A DNA stretch of 64,000 nt from Thiothrix sp. (GCF_028714775.1 NZ_JAQTLS010000019.1:1-64000); one strand, 5' to 3'; positions 7,373-15,775 are shown, counted from the first letter of the stretch. Made by a program: numbers and translations. The notes: generated from the letters alone by a model not told the origin.

Positions 7373-8656
7373 ATGAGTACCACGATTACCGAAAAAGTCC
7401 GCGCTGGCCTAAGCAAGCGTTACGCACGGGAAAAACGCTTCCGCGCTTATGGCCTCATCTCCATTAGCTTAAGCCTCATGTTCCTCGTGCTGCTGATGTT
7501 CAATATTTTCAGCAAAGGTTTGCCCGCTTTCACCAGCACCTACATCAAGCTGGATGTAACGCTGGATGCACAAACTTTGGGTGTAACACCCGCATCCACC
7601 CCGGAACAGTTGCGTGTTGCCAACTACAGCGGCGTAATTCAAGCTGGAGTGCAAAACCTAGTTCCCGGCGTGGAAGACCGCAAACAGAAAAAAGCACTGA
7701 AATCACTGGTGAGTGGCGACGCGCAATATGACTTGCAACGCATGGTCGTGGCTGACCCCAAGCTCATCGGCTCGAACCAAACCGTGTGGGTATTGGCGGA
7801 TGATGACATCGACATGTTCCAGAAAGGCTACGTCGACCGGAACGCCCCAGAAGCAGACCGCCGCATCAAAGATTTCCAACTGGTATGGTTGGATAAGTTG
7901 GAAGCCGAAAACCGTATTGAGCGTAAGTTCAACACCACCTTTTTCACCCGTGGCGATTCCCGCGAACCAGAGCAGGCAGGTATCCTGAGTGCGCTGATGG
8001 GTTCGGTTTACACCATGAGCTTGACCCTACTGTTTGCCTTCCCACTCGGGGTGATGGCAGCAATTTATTTGGAAGAGTTTGCGCCCAAAAACAACTTCTT
8101 CGTGGATTTCATTGAGGTCAACATCAATAACCTCGCTGCTGTGCCATCCATCATCTTTGGTTTACTGGGTTTGGCGATTTTCATCCAAGTGTTTGGAATG
8201 CCGCGCTCCTCGCCTCTGATCGGTAGCTTCGTGCTGACCTTGATGATTTTGCCGACCATTATCATTGCCAGCCGCGCTGCCCTGAAATCAGTGCCACCGT
8301 CCATCCGTGAAGCAGCGTTGGGCGTGGGTGCATCCAAAACCCAATCGGTGTTCCACCACGTTGTACCGTTGGCAATGCCCGGTATTTTGACGGGTACGAT
8401 CATCGGCATGGCGCACGCAGTCGGTGAATCTGCCCCGCTGCTGATGATCGGCATGGTTGCCTTCATTGTCGACGTGCCACATGGCATTACCGACCCGGCA
8501 ACCATCCTCCCGGTACAAATTTATTTGTGGGCAGACAGCCCGGAACGTGCCTTTACCGAGCGCACCTCCGCTGCCATCATTATCCTGCTGGCCTTCATGA
8601 TCACCATGAACTTGCTGGCAATTGTCTTGCGTAAACAGTTTGAGAGACGTTGGTAA
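7373..8656 (+). CDS. pstA: PstA, phosphate ABC transporter permease
   Basis: The 427-residue protein has a first TM segment (about residues 28-48), a large extracytoplasmic N-terminal domain of the DUF3333 type (about 50-200), and then a six-helix permease core with the [25 protein letters not shown] coupling loop near residues 312-337. Together with PstC it forms the phosphate channel. AGGAG lies five bases before the start, twelve bases after pstC. The extended N-terminal domain is typical of the long PstA subfamily in many proteobacteria; its function is not settled. Confidence 0.95.
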   Translation: MSTTITEKVRAGLSKRYAREKRFRAYGLISISLSLMFLVLLMFNIFSKGLPAFTSTYIKLDVTLDAQTLGVTPASTPEQLRVANYSGVIQAGVQNLVPGVEDRKQKKALKSLVSGDAQYDLQRMVVADPKLIGSNQTVWVLADDDIDMFQKGYVDRNAPEADRRIKDFQLVWLDKLEAENRIERKFNTTFFTRGDSREPEQAGILSALMGSVYTMSLTLLFAFPLGVMAAIYLEEFAPKNNFFVDFIEVNINNLAAVPSIIFGLLGLAIFIQVFGMPRSSPLIGSFVLTLMILPTIIIASRAALKSVPPSIREAALGVGASKTQSVFHHVVPLAMPGILTGTIIGMAHAVGESAPLLMIGMVAFIVDVPHGITDPATILPVQIYLWADSPERAFTERTSAAIIILLAFMITMNLLAIVLRKQFERRW

Positions 8657-8660
8657 TCTT

Positions 8661-9545
8661 ATGATAGAAGCAACCATGAACACGGCGGCTGCTACGCCGC
8701 AAACCCATAAGCCTGCTGCTGGCGGTCGTGAAGAATTTGCGCATGACATCACTGGCACGGTCGGACGCCCATTCCTCGAAGGCAAGAACACCAAGTTCTT
8801 CTGCCGGGGCGTCAACGTCTTTTATACTGGCGACAAGCAAGCGATTTACGATGTAAGCGTCGACATCGGGCGCAACGAAGTTATTGCCATGATCGGCCCT
8901 TCCGGTTGCGGTAAATCCACTTTCCTGCGCTGCCTGAACCGCATGAATGACACGATTGCGGGTTGCCGCGTCACGGGTGAAATCAACCTTGATGGCGAAG
9001 ATATACACGCCAAGGAACAAGACCCGGTATTGTTGCGGGCGCGGGTCGGCATGGTATTCCAAAAACCCAACCCTTTCCCTAAATCCATCTATGACAACGT
9101 AGCCTATGGCCCGCGTTTGCATGGCTTGGCTGCTAACCGCGCCGAACTGGATGACATCGTGGAACAAAGCCTGACTAAAGCCGGTTTGTTCAAGGAAGTC
9201 AAAGACCGCTTGCAAACCCCCGGCACGGGTCTTTCCGGTGGTCAGCAACAGCGTCTGTGTATTGCCCGCACCATCGCGGTCAGCCCGGAAGTGATCCTAA
9301 TGGATGAACCGACTTCCGCGCTTGACCCAATTGCGACTGCGACTATTGAAGAATTGATTGATGAACTTCGCCAAAGTTTTACAATCTGTATTGTTACCCA
9401 CTCAATGCAACAGGCTGCACGGATTTCACAACGCACGGCCTATTTCCATTTGGGTAAACTGGTTGAAGTGAATGACACCAAAACGGTCTTTACTAACCCA
9501 CAACACCAATTAACTGAAAACTACATCACGGGCCGCTTTGGCTAG
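8661..9545 (+). CDS. pstB: PstB, phosphate transporter ATPase
   Basis: This 294-residue ABC ATPase shows Walker A GPSGCGKS (about 78-85), the signature LSGGQQQR (about 190-197) and Walker [14 protein letters not shown] (about 209-221). It energises PstCA. The chosen ATG is four bases after the pstA stop. A second Met six residues further is possible, and the first roughly 45 residues form a tail longer than in E. coli PstB. Confidence 0.95.
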   Translation: MIEATMNTAAATPQTHKPAAGGREEFAHDITGTVGRPFLEGKNTKFFCRGVNVFYTGDKQAIYDVSVDIGRNEVIAMIGPSGCGKSTFLRCLNRMNDTIAGCRVTGEINLDGEDIHAKEQDPVLLRARVGMVFQKPNPFPKSIYDNVAYGPRLHGLAANRAELDDIVEQSLTKAGLFKEVKDRLQTPGTGLSGGQQQRLCIARTIAVSPEVILMDEPTSALDPIATATIEELIDELRQSFTICIVTHSMQQAARISQRTAYFHLGKLVEVNDTKTVFTNPQHQLTENYITGRFG

Positions 9546-9561
9546 AGGAGCGGTAAAGGGT

Positions 9562-10293
9562 ATGGATATGAATACAACACAACACACATCCCACCAGTAC
9601 AATCAAGAACTGGAAGATGCCCGTAGCAAACTGATGACGATGGGCGGCTTGGTGGAAACGCAAGTCAGCAATGCCATCAAAGCGTTACTGGAGCGGGATA
9701 GCTCGCTGGGTGAAAGGGTTTCGTTTTCCGACTACGAAATCAATACGATGGAAGTGGCAATTGATGAAGAATGTGCAGGAATTATTGCCCGCCGCCAGCC
9801 TGCTGCCAGCGATTTGCGCTTGCTGATCACCATCATCAAAATTATCACCGATCTGGAACGGATTGGCGATGAAGCCGAGAAGATTGGGCGTTACGCTGTA
9901 GAAATGACGGAAAGCGCCACCGCTGGTGACTTGCACAGCTCCCTGCGCCATTTGGGTGAGCACGTCAAAATTATGATGCGTGATACGTTGGATGCCCTTG
10001 CCCGCTTGGATGTCAAGCAAGCCATGCAAGTTGCCACCAATGACCAACAAGTTGATGCTGAATTTGACTCCATTTCCCGCCAGTTATTCACCCGGATGCT
10101 GGAAGACCCGCGCAATATCAAAGATAGCCTTAACGTGACATGGTGCGCCCGTTCAATGGAACGCATCGGCGACCACTGCAAAAACATCTGCGAATACGTG
10201 ATCTATCTGGTGAAAGGCAAAGACGTGCGCCACACCAATCTGGAACAGGTCAAGGACGAGATTCTAGGCGTATCGACAGGCTCAAACCGTTAA
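9562..10293 (+). CDS. phoU: PhoU family regulator (second copy, in the pst operon)
   Basis: The protein has about 243 residues with two PhoU repeats and the metal-binding motifs DLERIGDEAEK (about 96) and SMERIGDHCKN (about 198). It is the canonical copy, 16 bases after pstB, and should couple transport state to PhoR signalling. The start at 9562 is preceded by GGTAAAGGGT, and an earlier AGGAG sits 12 bases upstream; Met 9568 is an alternative. Its 3' end overlaps the converging lpxH gene by 12 bases. It resembles the minus-strand PhoU at 1067-1768 along the whole length. Confidence 0.93.
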   Translation: MDMNTTQHTSHQYNQELEDARSKLMTMGGLVETQVSNAIKALLERDSSLGERVSFSDYEINTMEVAIDEECAGIIARRQPAASDLRLLITIIKIITDLERIGDEAEKIGRYAVEMTESATAGDLHSSLRHLGEHVKIMMRDTLDALARLDVKQAMQVATNDQQVDAEFDSISRQLFTRMLEDPRNIKDSLNVTWCARSMERIGDHCKNICEYVIYLVKGKDVRHTNLEQVKDEILGVSTGSNR

Positions 10294-11010
10294 GCGCACT
10301 TCTCCAGCATCCACGCTGAGGAAACTCCCCCTGTCTTCATGCCAATCGCCCAACACAATCCGCTGTGCTGGGCGATTTGCTATGGTGACATCATGTACCG
10401 CAGGGCGGTGCGTATGCCCGTGAATCAAGCGTGACACCCCCGCAGCCGCCATCGTTTCAACTACTGCTTGTGGGTTTACATCCAGAATGGTTTCCGCCTT
10501 GCCCTGCATACGCATCCGGCTTTGCACCCGCATCGCTTCGGCCTGCTGGATGCGTTCCCCCAACGGTAAAGACAAGAATTGCTGCTGCCATTGCGGGTTG
10601 CGGAACAGCTTGCGTAGTTGCTGGTATTCCACATCATCGGTACACAAGCTATCGCCGTGTAACAGCAAGGTAGGCGTGCCGTAGAGGTCAATGACCTGCT
10701 GTTCCGGCAGCAAGGTGCAGCCCGTTGCCTTTGCGAAACCTTCCCCCACCAAGAAATCACGGTTGCCGTGCTGGAAATACATCGGCACGCCGCTAGCGCT
10801 GAGCCGTTGCAATGCATCCACCACGGGCAGGAATACGGCAGCGTGCGGCGTACCCAAAGCATCATCCCCAACCCAGTATTCAAAGAAATCCCCGAGGATG
10901 TAGAGCGCATCCGCCCTACCCTGTACGCTTGCCAGAAAGTCGAGCAACTGTTGGGTAATGCCGGGGCGGGAGGCATCCAAATGCAAGTCAGCGATGAACC
11001 ATGTAGTCAT
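10282..11010 (-). CDS. lpxH: LpxH, UDP-2,3-diacylglucosamine diphosphatase
   Basis: The 242-residue metallophosphoesterase carries the full set of calcineurin-type metal motifs: ADLHLD near the N-terminus, GDFFEYWVGDD, HGNRDFL, HGDSLCTDD and HGHTHRP. LpxH hydrolyses UDP-2,3-diacylglucosamine to lipid X and UMP in lipid A synthesis at the inner face of the membrane. The ATG at 11010 begins directly before the first metal motif, as in known LpxH proteins; longer in-frame starts upstream add unrelated sequence. It is a single gene here, with no ppiB or purE neighbour. Confidence 0.93.
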   Translation of the reverse strand: MTTWFIADLHLDASRPGITQQLLDFLASVQGRADALYILGDFFEYWVGDDALGTPHAAVFLPVVDALQRLSASGVPMYFQHGNRDFLVGEGFAKATGCTLLPEQQVIDLYGTPTLLLHGDSLCTDDVEYQQLRKLFRNPQWQQQFLSLPLGERIQQAEAMRVQSRMRMQGKAETILDVNPQAVVETMAAAGVSRLIHGHTHRPAVHDVTIANRPAQRIVLGDWHEDRGSFLSVDAGEVRLTV

Positions 11011-11076
11011 AAGGTGTCTTTTATCATGAAAACAGCCATTGTTTTCGCAGATGCAAAAAACAAAAGCAAGAGAACA

Positions 11077-11105
11077 TTGACCTTCTGTCCAGACTCTAAT
11101 AAGTT
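11077..11105 (+). promoter_or_regulatory. possible promoter for the Anbu-type gene
   Basis: TTGACC (11077-11082) and TAAGTT (11100-11105) are 17 bases apart, ending 28 bases before the start codon. The -35 match is good, the -10 match weak. Confidence 0.4.
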
Positions 11106-11133
11106 TGATGCACCTCAACCAACCTGAACCGAC

Positions 11134-11886
11134 ATGACATACTGCATAGGCATTTCCCTCGACGCAGGGCTTGTATTGACCTCCGACTCGCGCACCAACG
11201 CGGGCATCGACCATGTAAGCACTTACAGCAAAATGCACCGTTGTGAAACCAACCCTGACCGCTGTCTGGTGATTCTAAGTGCGGGCAACCTTGCCACAAC
11301 CCAAGGCGTCATCCAGCAAGTCCGCCGTGATGTGCAGGAAGGCCAACCGCGCAACCTCAATACGCTGAATTACCTTGCCGACATTGCCGAATATTTGGGT
11401 GATGTGCTGGTCAACAAAATCCGCAAACACACCGAACAGACGGGTTTCGTACCCGATGCCACGCTGATGCTGGGTGGGCAAGTCCACGGGCGCAACCCGA
11501 ACATGTACATGATTTACCCGCAAGGTAACTACATCAGCACCTCGGATGAAACGCCCTACCTGCAACTCGGTGAAAGCAAGTACGGCAAGCCCGTGCTCGA
11601 CCGCTTCCTCACCCGCGAAACTTCGCTGGAAGACGCCGCGATCTGCTCACTGATTTCGATGGACTCCACCATGAAAAGTAATGCCAGCGTGGGGCCACCG
11701 ATTGAAATGCTGATTTACCCGCGTGACCAGTTTAGAACCCCCCGGCATTACAAATTTGAAGCGGAAGACCCATACCTTATCGCCATCCGTCACGAATGGG
11801 CCAACCACTTGAACCGGGCGTTCCGCTCCATGCCGCGCTTTGAAGGCCATCACCCGCTGTCGAATGGGGATGTAAATATATTCTAA
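11134..11886 (+). CDS. Anbu-type proteasome-like peptidase
   Basis: The 250-residue protein begins Met-Thr-Tyr-Cys and continues with LDAGLVLTSDSRTNAG, the N-terminal pattern of the Anbu (ancestral beta subunit) proteasome-related family. Thr2 would become the N-terminal nucleophile after Met removal. DSR and later GGQV-type strands fit the Ntn-hydrolase fold related to HslV and proteasome beta subunits. In many genomes Anbu lies next to a transglutaminase-like, an alpha-E and an ATP-grasp gene; none is present here, so it stands alone. There is no clear ribosome binding site before the ATG. The substrate is unknown. Confidence 0.85.
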   Translation: MTYCIGISLDAGLVLTSDSRTNAGIDHVSTYSKMHRCETNPDRCLVILSAGNLATTQGVIQQVRRDVQEGQPRNLNTLNYLADIAEYLGDVLVNKIRKHTEQTGFVPDATLMLGGQVHGRNPNMYMIYPQGNYISTSDETPYLQLGESKYGKPVLDRFLTRETSLEDAAICSLISMDSTMKSNASVGPPIEMLIYPRDQFRTPRHYKFEAEDPYLIAIRHEWANHLNRAFRSMPRFEGHHPLSNGDVNIF

Positions 11887-12009
11887 TCGCCATGCATGTC
11901 AAAGAAGCCACGCCCGCATCACAATCAACAAATTGTTGGATGGATCGGGCTGGTGTTTTTTGATGATGACAAGCAAGCTCTATCAGGTTCAGGTATATGA
12001 TCTTATAAA

Positions 12010-12297
12010 TCAAGCGGCAATAGCCTGAATCACCGCCGCTGGATTCTTATCCATCACTTGCAACAACACCCGCGCCGCACCTCTAGGCACTCGTAAACCC
12101 TGTTCCCAGTGACGCAACGTACCTAAGGAAATGCCGAAGGTAGTGCAAAACTTTTGTTGGCTCATGCCCGTTTTCTGACGGATGCCCTTTACATCAACCA
12201 GCTTAGGTTTGTGTTCGACCACCTTGGATGGCTCGCCTTTGGCATGGGCAATGGCATCATCCAGCCCTGCCATGATTTCAGTGAATGCGTTGCTCAT
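12010..12297 (-). CDS. XRE/HigA2-NadS-like helix-turn-helix regulator
   Basis: The 95-residue protein has an N-terminal helical arm and a helix-turn-helix domain (about residues 38-90: IRQKTGMSQQKFCTTFGIS then LRHWEQGLRVPRG). This is the layout of HigA2/NadS-type antitoxins of type II toxin-antitoxin systems. The ATG at 12297 is preceded by GGAGGGAGCG; a longer frame upstream has no such signal. The upstream small reading frame that overlaps its start by 20 bases is interrupted by a stop codon, so no intact partner is present. It may act as an orphan repressor. Confidence 0.8.
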   Translation of the reverse strand: MSNAFTEIMAGLDDAIAHAKGEPSKVVEHKPKLVDVKGIRQKTGMSQQKFCTTFGISLGTLRHWEQGLRVPRGAARVLLQVMDKNPAAVIQAIAA

Positions 12298-12436
12298 TGC
12301 GCTCCCTCCAGTAATTGACCAGTTCCGTAACCACTTTGGCAAGCATTTGTTTTTCTTGGGTAGAAATATTGGCTTTGATGAATTCGGTTCATAAGTGCAT
12401 AACCCGTTGATCAATGCTGAAACCAAGCTGTTCCAT
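12278..12436 (-). pseudogene. interrupted small ORF before the XRE regulator, possible toxin remnant
   Basis: An ATG at 12436 overlaps the TSUP stop (TGATG) and opens a 53-codon frame with an in-frame TGA at 12391-12389 (codon 16). After the stop it reads on as EFIKANISTQEKQMLAKVV and ends 20 bases inside the XRE gene. That overlap and the charged, helical tail resemble the C-terminal end of RelE/HigB-type toxins preceding their antitoxins. Either a toxin gene has been mostly deleted or a small protein has gained a nonsense codon. Confidence 0.45.
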
Positions 12437-13203
12437 CACATGATCTCCTGCATAAAGATTTTCGCCGCAAGCAATCCCAATAGCCCAATGATCAGGATAT
12501 TCAGCGCCTTATCGGAGAGTTTGCCGCGTAACTTGTCGCCCCATTCTGCCCCAACCATTGCCCCTAACACCGTGATGACCACCAACGGCACATTGCTGAA
12601 CGCCATGCCATGCCACAAGCTGGCGGCAATGCCCGATCCGGTGGAAAACAGCACAACCAGCGGGGTCAGCAAAATGATGCTTTTGGGCTTCACCCCCAAC
12701 AACAGTGAAACCAGCGGTAGCATGAAAATCCCCCCGCCGATCCCAAACAAACCCGACGCTAAACCAACCACCCCACCAATGGCGCTGATCCCCATCAAAC
12801 TGCGCGGTGTATGGGAAAAGTCAGGCTGCGCGGGTGTTGTGTCATACAATTTCCGCATCAGCAGCAAGATGATAATGAGCAAAACCACCGCCAACGCCAG
12901 TAACAATGCCTTATCGCTGACAACATGGGGAATATTCGCCCCCACAACCGCCCCCAACACGGACGAAGCCACAAGGTATTTGGCGACCTGCCAATCAATG
13001 TTGTGACGGTTTCTAAATACGATGGGCGCAAGGCTGATAAAATTCATCATGTAACCCGTGAAGCGGATTTCCGCAGGCAACAGGCCGAAAACATCCGCCA
13101 TCACCGTTAACACCGGCACAAGCAACAACGCCCCACCTACCCCAACCGTCCCAGTCAAGGTACTGGCAACAATCGCGGCGACAGCAAGCATCAGATATTC
13201 CAT
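12436..13203 (-). CDS. TauE/SafE (TSUP) family membrane exporter
   Basis: The 255-residue protein has eight or so hydrophobic segments and the two internal TSUP repeats, with glycine-rich turns GTVGVGGALLLVP near residue 18 and GLFGIGGGIFMLP near residue 150. Family members export sulfite or sulfo-compounds, or take up anions. It lies nine bases downstream of a DsrE-like gene and probably forms an operon with it, which favours a sulfur-related substrate; the exact substrate cannot be read from sequence. Confidence 0.88.
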   Translation of the reverse strand: MEYLMLAVAAIVASTLTGTVGVGGALLLVPVLTVMADVFGLLPAEIRFTGYMMNFISLAPIVFRNRHNIDWQVAKYLVASSVLGAVVGANIPHVVSDKALLLALAVVLLIIILLLMRKLYDTTPAQPDFSHTPRSLMGISAIGGVVGLASGLFGIGGGIFMLPLVSLLLGVKPKSIILLTPLVVLFSTGSGIAASLWHGMAFSNVPLVVITVLGAMVGAEWGDKLRGKLSDKALNILIIGLLGLLAAKIFMQEIM

Positions 13204-13212
13204 GACGTTCCC

Positions 13213-13650
13213 CTAACGCAAGCTGGCCTGTATGCGGCGGTCAATGATATTTTCCAGATGTTGCTGGGTCATGCCTTGGAAAGTCAGGTTCAGGTCAGCC
13301 TGAATGGCATCTTCAACGTATTGGTAGAAAGAATCCGGGCTGATACCGTGGAAAGGCGCACCGTAGCTGTCATCCAAGGTACGGTCTTTGTAACATTTGT
13401 TGCAGATCAGGATGGTGACACCCGCATCCAGCATCGCGTCAACCCCCTGAATGATGTTATCCGCCACAGCATCATCCATGCACGCCTTACGGATACCGTT
13501 GGGAAAACCCATGTCTGCCCCGTCTTCAATCAAAAAAATCTGCACATCAAATTTTTTCTGCTGCAACATGCCGACTTGGCGGATCAACTCCAGCATCAGG
13601 TAAGGGTCATTCGACCACATTTGGATCAAAGCAAAACGGGCATCATCCAC
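13213..13650 (-). CDS. DsrE-like family protein
   Basis: The protein has about 145 residues with a DsrE/DsrF-type alpha/beta fold. It has a first strand ARFALIQMWS, a helix, then FDVQIFLIEDGADMG, and a Cys pair in ILICNKCYKDR where DsrE-type sulfur carriers have an active cysteine. The start is uncertain. GTG at 13650 has AGGA six bases upstream, whereas the ATG at 13665, five codons earlier, has no binding site. It probably shares an operon with the downstream TSUP exporter, suggesting a part in sulfur handling. Confidence 0.75.
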   Translation of the reverse strand: MDDARFALIQMWSNDPYLMLELIRQVGMLQQKKFDVQIFLIEDGADMGFPNGIRKACMDDAVADNIIQGVDAMLDAGVTILICNKCYKDRTLDDSYGAPFHGISPDSFYQYVEDAIQADLNLTFQGMTQQHLENIIDRRIQASLR

Positions 13651-13770
13651 AGGGCATCCTCGCATTAGTAATTCAGAATATGATGATGCGCCATCCTACT
13701 GGGAAATGGATTAGTTGGTATGATACAGGTCAATAATTCACATCCAGTTAACTGCCCTTCCTATTTTTAT

Positions 13771-14043
13771 TTACCCCACCCGCCCCATACTCAAGCACAA
13801 CCCCCGATACGCCTCATCCCAATGCTCCGCCGCACGGTTTTCTGGGCATCCCTTCCGCAACCAAATATAATAAGCCGCTTCACGGATCGCCGACTCGCTG
13901 GGCGTATTGGACTGAAACCATTCGCACGTCCCGCTCACCGCATCGTAAGGCAGTGACGCGAACCTGTCCCGCCCCGGCGATGGCTGGGTGTGGCGATAAC
14001 AGTCGTTGCGCAGTGGGCATGGCTCTCCGGGGCAATACAACAT
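13771..14043 (-). CDS. small Cys-rich protein with a DUF2934-like motif
   Basis: The 90-residue protein has four cysteines in its N-terminal half (CPGEPC, NDC and GTCEWF), a possible metal site. Its C-terminal half, IREAAYYIWLRKGCPENR followed by AEHW, matches the DUF2934 pattern. ATG 14043 is preceded by AGGAG eight bases upstream. Longer upstream frame is unrelated. The gene is divergent from the unknown gene at 14082 with 38 bases between. Function unknown. Confidence 0.75.
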   Translation of the reverse strand: MLYCPGEPCPLRNDCYRHTQPSPGRDRFASLPYDAVSGTCEWFQSNTPSESAIREAAYYIWLRKGCPENRAAEHWDEAYRGLCLSMGRVG

Positions 14044-14081
14044 AATCCGACTCCTGATGATTGAAAACGGGGAATAAAATA

Positions 14082-14585
14082 ATGACAGCAATGAAACCGT
14101 GGTGTTGGCAAGCGGCACAGGATGCGAAAGGCCCAGATTGGTTGCTACTTGCCAAAGTAACCCCCAGCAGCGAGCAAGTACTGACGCACACTGCCGCTGC
14201 GGCGAGCATTGAGGGCTACACTGCCTTCGCCAACACCGCAGAATATTGCCCAACGCACCAACAAACGTGCAGCTTCCACACCTTTATTGATACCACGAAT
14301 GCCGAAGCCTATCAGGCTAACCTGAGCGCTAAAGAACCGCGCAATATCTGGATATACAACCTGATCCAAATCCACCGTGATCAAGTCATAGTCGAATCGG
14401 GCTATGGCGGGCGGGGCGAAACCTATAATCAGGCTGAAACCGCATTCCTGCTGCGCCTATTCAACACGCCCGGCATCACCCTCGAAGCATGGCAAGTGTT
14501 TGCTGGTGGCAACGGCTACGATCATATCCTGATCCAAGAAGGCGCGGGGGTCGACAGCTTCCTTGCCTATCTCACCCCGCCCTGA
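14082..14585 (+). CDS. hypothetical cytoplasmic protein, 167 residues
   Basis: No signal peptide, membrane segment or recognised motif is visible. The sequence is of ordinary composition with several aromatic residues, and a Cys pair in AEYCPTHQQTCSFH could bind metal. ATG 14082 is preceded by GGGGAA at a good distance; the in-frame ATG at 14061 lacks one. It converges on the mutarotase gene with a ten-base gap. Confidence 0.7.
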   Translation: MTAMKPWCWQAAQDAKGPDWLLLAKVTPSSEQVLTHTAAAASIEGYTAFANTAEYCPTHQQTCSFHTFIDTTNAEAYQANLSAKEPRNIWIYNLIQIHRDQVIVESGYGGRGETYNQAETAFLLRLFNTPGITLEAWQVFAGGNGYDHILIQEGAGVDSFLAYLTPP

Positions 14586-14595
14586 AGGTATTCCC

Positions 14596-15498
14596 TTACA
14601 CGGCGTATTCCGCCACCATGCGGTGCTCATTCCCCGGCAGCACTTCCACCACATCGTGTGCGGCATTAGTGGTTTCGACGCACAGCAGGCGCAGGTAATC
14701 ATCGTCCTGCAAGTCCGCCATTTCCGCCGCGATTTTCGCCCACGGGTTCCACACCACCGCCGTATTGCTGCCACTTGAAGTAATGCGGATAGTGCGCCCC
14801 AATGCTGCGTCAACAATGTTCAATTCCGCCGGGGCGCTGGTGTAAATACGGTCAACTTCCGCATCAATTGTCACCGCGCCCACTTGCTGCTTGAGCGCAC
14901 CGTTTGCCCCTGCCGCTTTGTCGATGTATTGCGTGCCTTCCAACCCCGTGACTTGGGTTTGGGTAATATCGCCCACGGCAAAATAGGTGTGCAGCGCTTG
15001 CGTGATGGAAAAAGCCTGATCGCCCGTATTGCGCGTCACCAAGGCCAAGCGCAAGGTTTTGCCCACGGTGATTTCCAGCGCCAGTTTGAAAGCGTAAGGC
15101 CAGATCGCCTGCGTTTCGGGAGTATCCACCAAGCCCAGCGTTACTTGCGTTTCACCCGCAGCCGTAGTCGCCGTGCCCCATACTGACCACAGCCGGTTGC
15201 GCACGAAACCGTGTGCCGGACGCCCCAAGCCTTGTGGGTCAGCCCCAAACCAAGGCCAGCAAATTGGCACGCCGCCCTTGATGGCTTTACCCGCTTGGTA
15301 ATAAGCCTTGTCACTGAGGAACAAAACATCAGCTGGAGCGCTCTGCGGTTGGAACGACAATACCTGCCCCGCGTAAACGGAAATCACCGCGCTGGCATGA
15401 GCATTATTGATATTGATGAACGGCAAGCCACCTTTCCCTTCAACGAAGGTCAACTGGTCGGCAATCGCGTAATCGGCATTTAACTGTGCAATGGTCAT
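14596..15498 (-). CDS. D-hexose-6-phosphate mutarotase (YeaD-like)
   Basis: The 300-residue aldose-1-epimerase-fold protein shows the YeaD-type landmarks: GGVPICWPWFG (about 75-85), GRPAHGFVR with His96, ALHTYFAVGD near the middle, DAEVDRIY, and VVWNPW near residue 250. It interconverts anomers of glucose 6-phosphate and related hexose 6-phosphates in the cytoplasm. A TATAAT-type promoter lies upstream on the same strand and GAGAAG precedes the start. Confidence 0.88.
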   Translation of the reverse strand: MTIAQLNADYAIADQLTFVEGKGGLPFININNAHASAVISVYAGQVLSFQPQSAPADVLFLSDKAYYQAGKAIKGGVPICWPWFGADPQGLGRPAHGFVRNRLWSVWGTATTAAGETQVTLGLVDTPETQAIWPYAFKLALEITVGKTLRLALVTRNTGDQAFSITQALHTYFAVGDITQTQVTGLEGTQYIDKAAGANGALKQQVGAVTIDAEVDRIYTSAPAELNIVDAALGRTIRITSSGSNTAVVWNPWAKIAAEMADLQDDDYLRLLCVETTNAAHDVVEVLPGNEHRMVAEYAV

Positions 15499-15535
15499 GG
15501 TGCTTCTCTGCTTGAGTGGTTATAAATGTTGGCAA

Positions 15536-15564
15536 ATTATACCGTAAACACAAACAGGAAGGAA
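15536..15564 (-). promoter_or_regulatory. promoter of the mutarotase gene
   Basis: On the minus strand a perfect TATAAT lies at 15541-15536, with a weak TTTCCT-type -35 about 18 bases further upstream. It is 38 bases from the mutarotase start. Confidence 0.5.
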
Positions 15565-15775
15565 AAAATGGGACACCCACAGCATGGAACAGAGGTGGAG
15601 GAGGAGGAGATGCCTCGTCCATCACTGTGGGTGCTTGCAAATGATCCTAGCTAGGAGGAGAGGAGGAGGAGAGATCGGATCACCCGTCTATTGCAATGCA
15701 GCAAATAGTAGGAATTCCGGCGCAAACGCACAAGCTACAATTTCTCAACTCACAGGTTAGGAAAGCTAACCATTA
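15545..15775 (+). ncRNA. candidate GGA-rich structured RNA (CsrB/RsmZ-like architecture)
   Basis: The plus strand holds about 15 GGA triplets in roughly 160 bases. They cluster inside two hairpins. CACCCACAG (15574-15582) pairs with CTGTGGGTG (15625-15633) around a loop with four tandem GGA. TGATCC (15642-15647) pairs with GGATCA (15677-15682) around a loop with five GGA. A third stem, CTATTGC with GCAAATAG, follows near 15688. GGTTAG/CTAACC at 15755-15771 with a weak T-rich tail could end the transcript. CsrA/RsmA proteins bind GGA in loops, and sequestering RNAs carry many such loops. A plus-strand promoter is only weakly visible (TTGAGT at 15512, AATTAT at 15535). A simple GGA-repeat expansion is the alternative. 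Confidence 0.35.

Noticed and set aside
11926-11938. Short palindrome CAACAAATTGTTG between the Anbu and XRE genes
   Set aside because: It is only six bases per arm around a single base, with no T-run or repeat elsewhere; chance is a sufficient explanation.
15591-15673. GGAGG-type clusters read as ribosome binding sites of hidden genes
   Set aside because: No start codon followed by a sustained reading frame lies downstream on the plus strand before the converging LysR gene.
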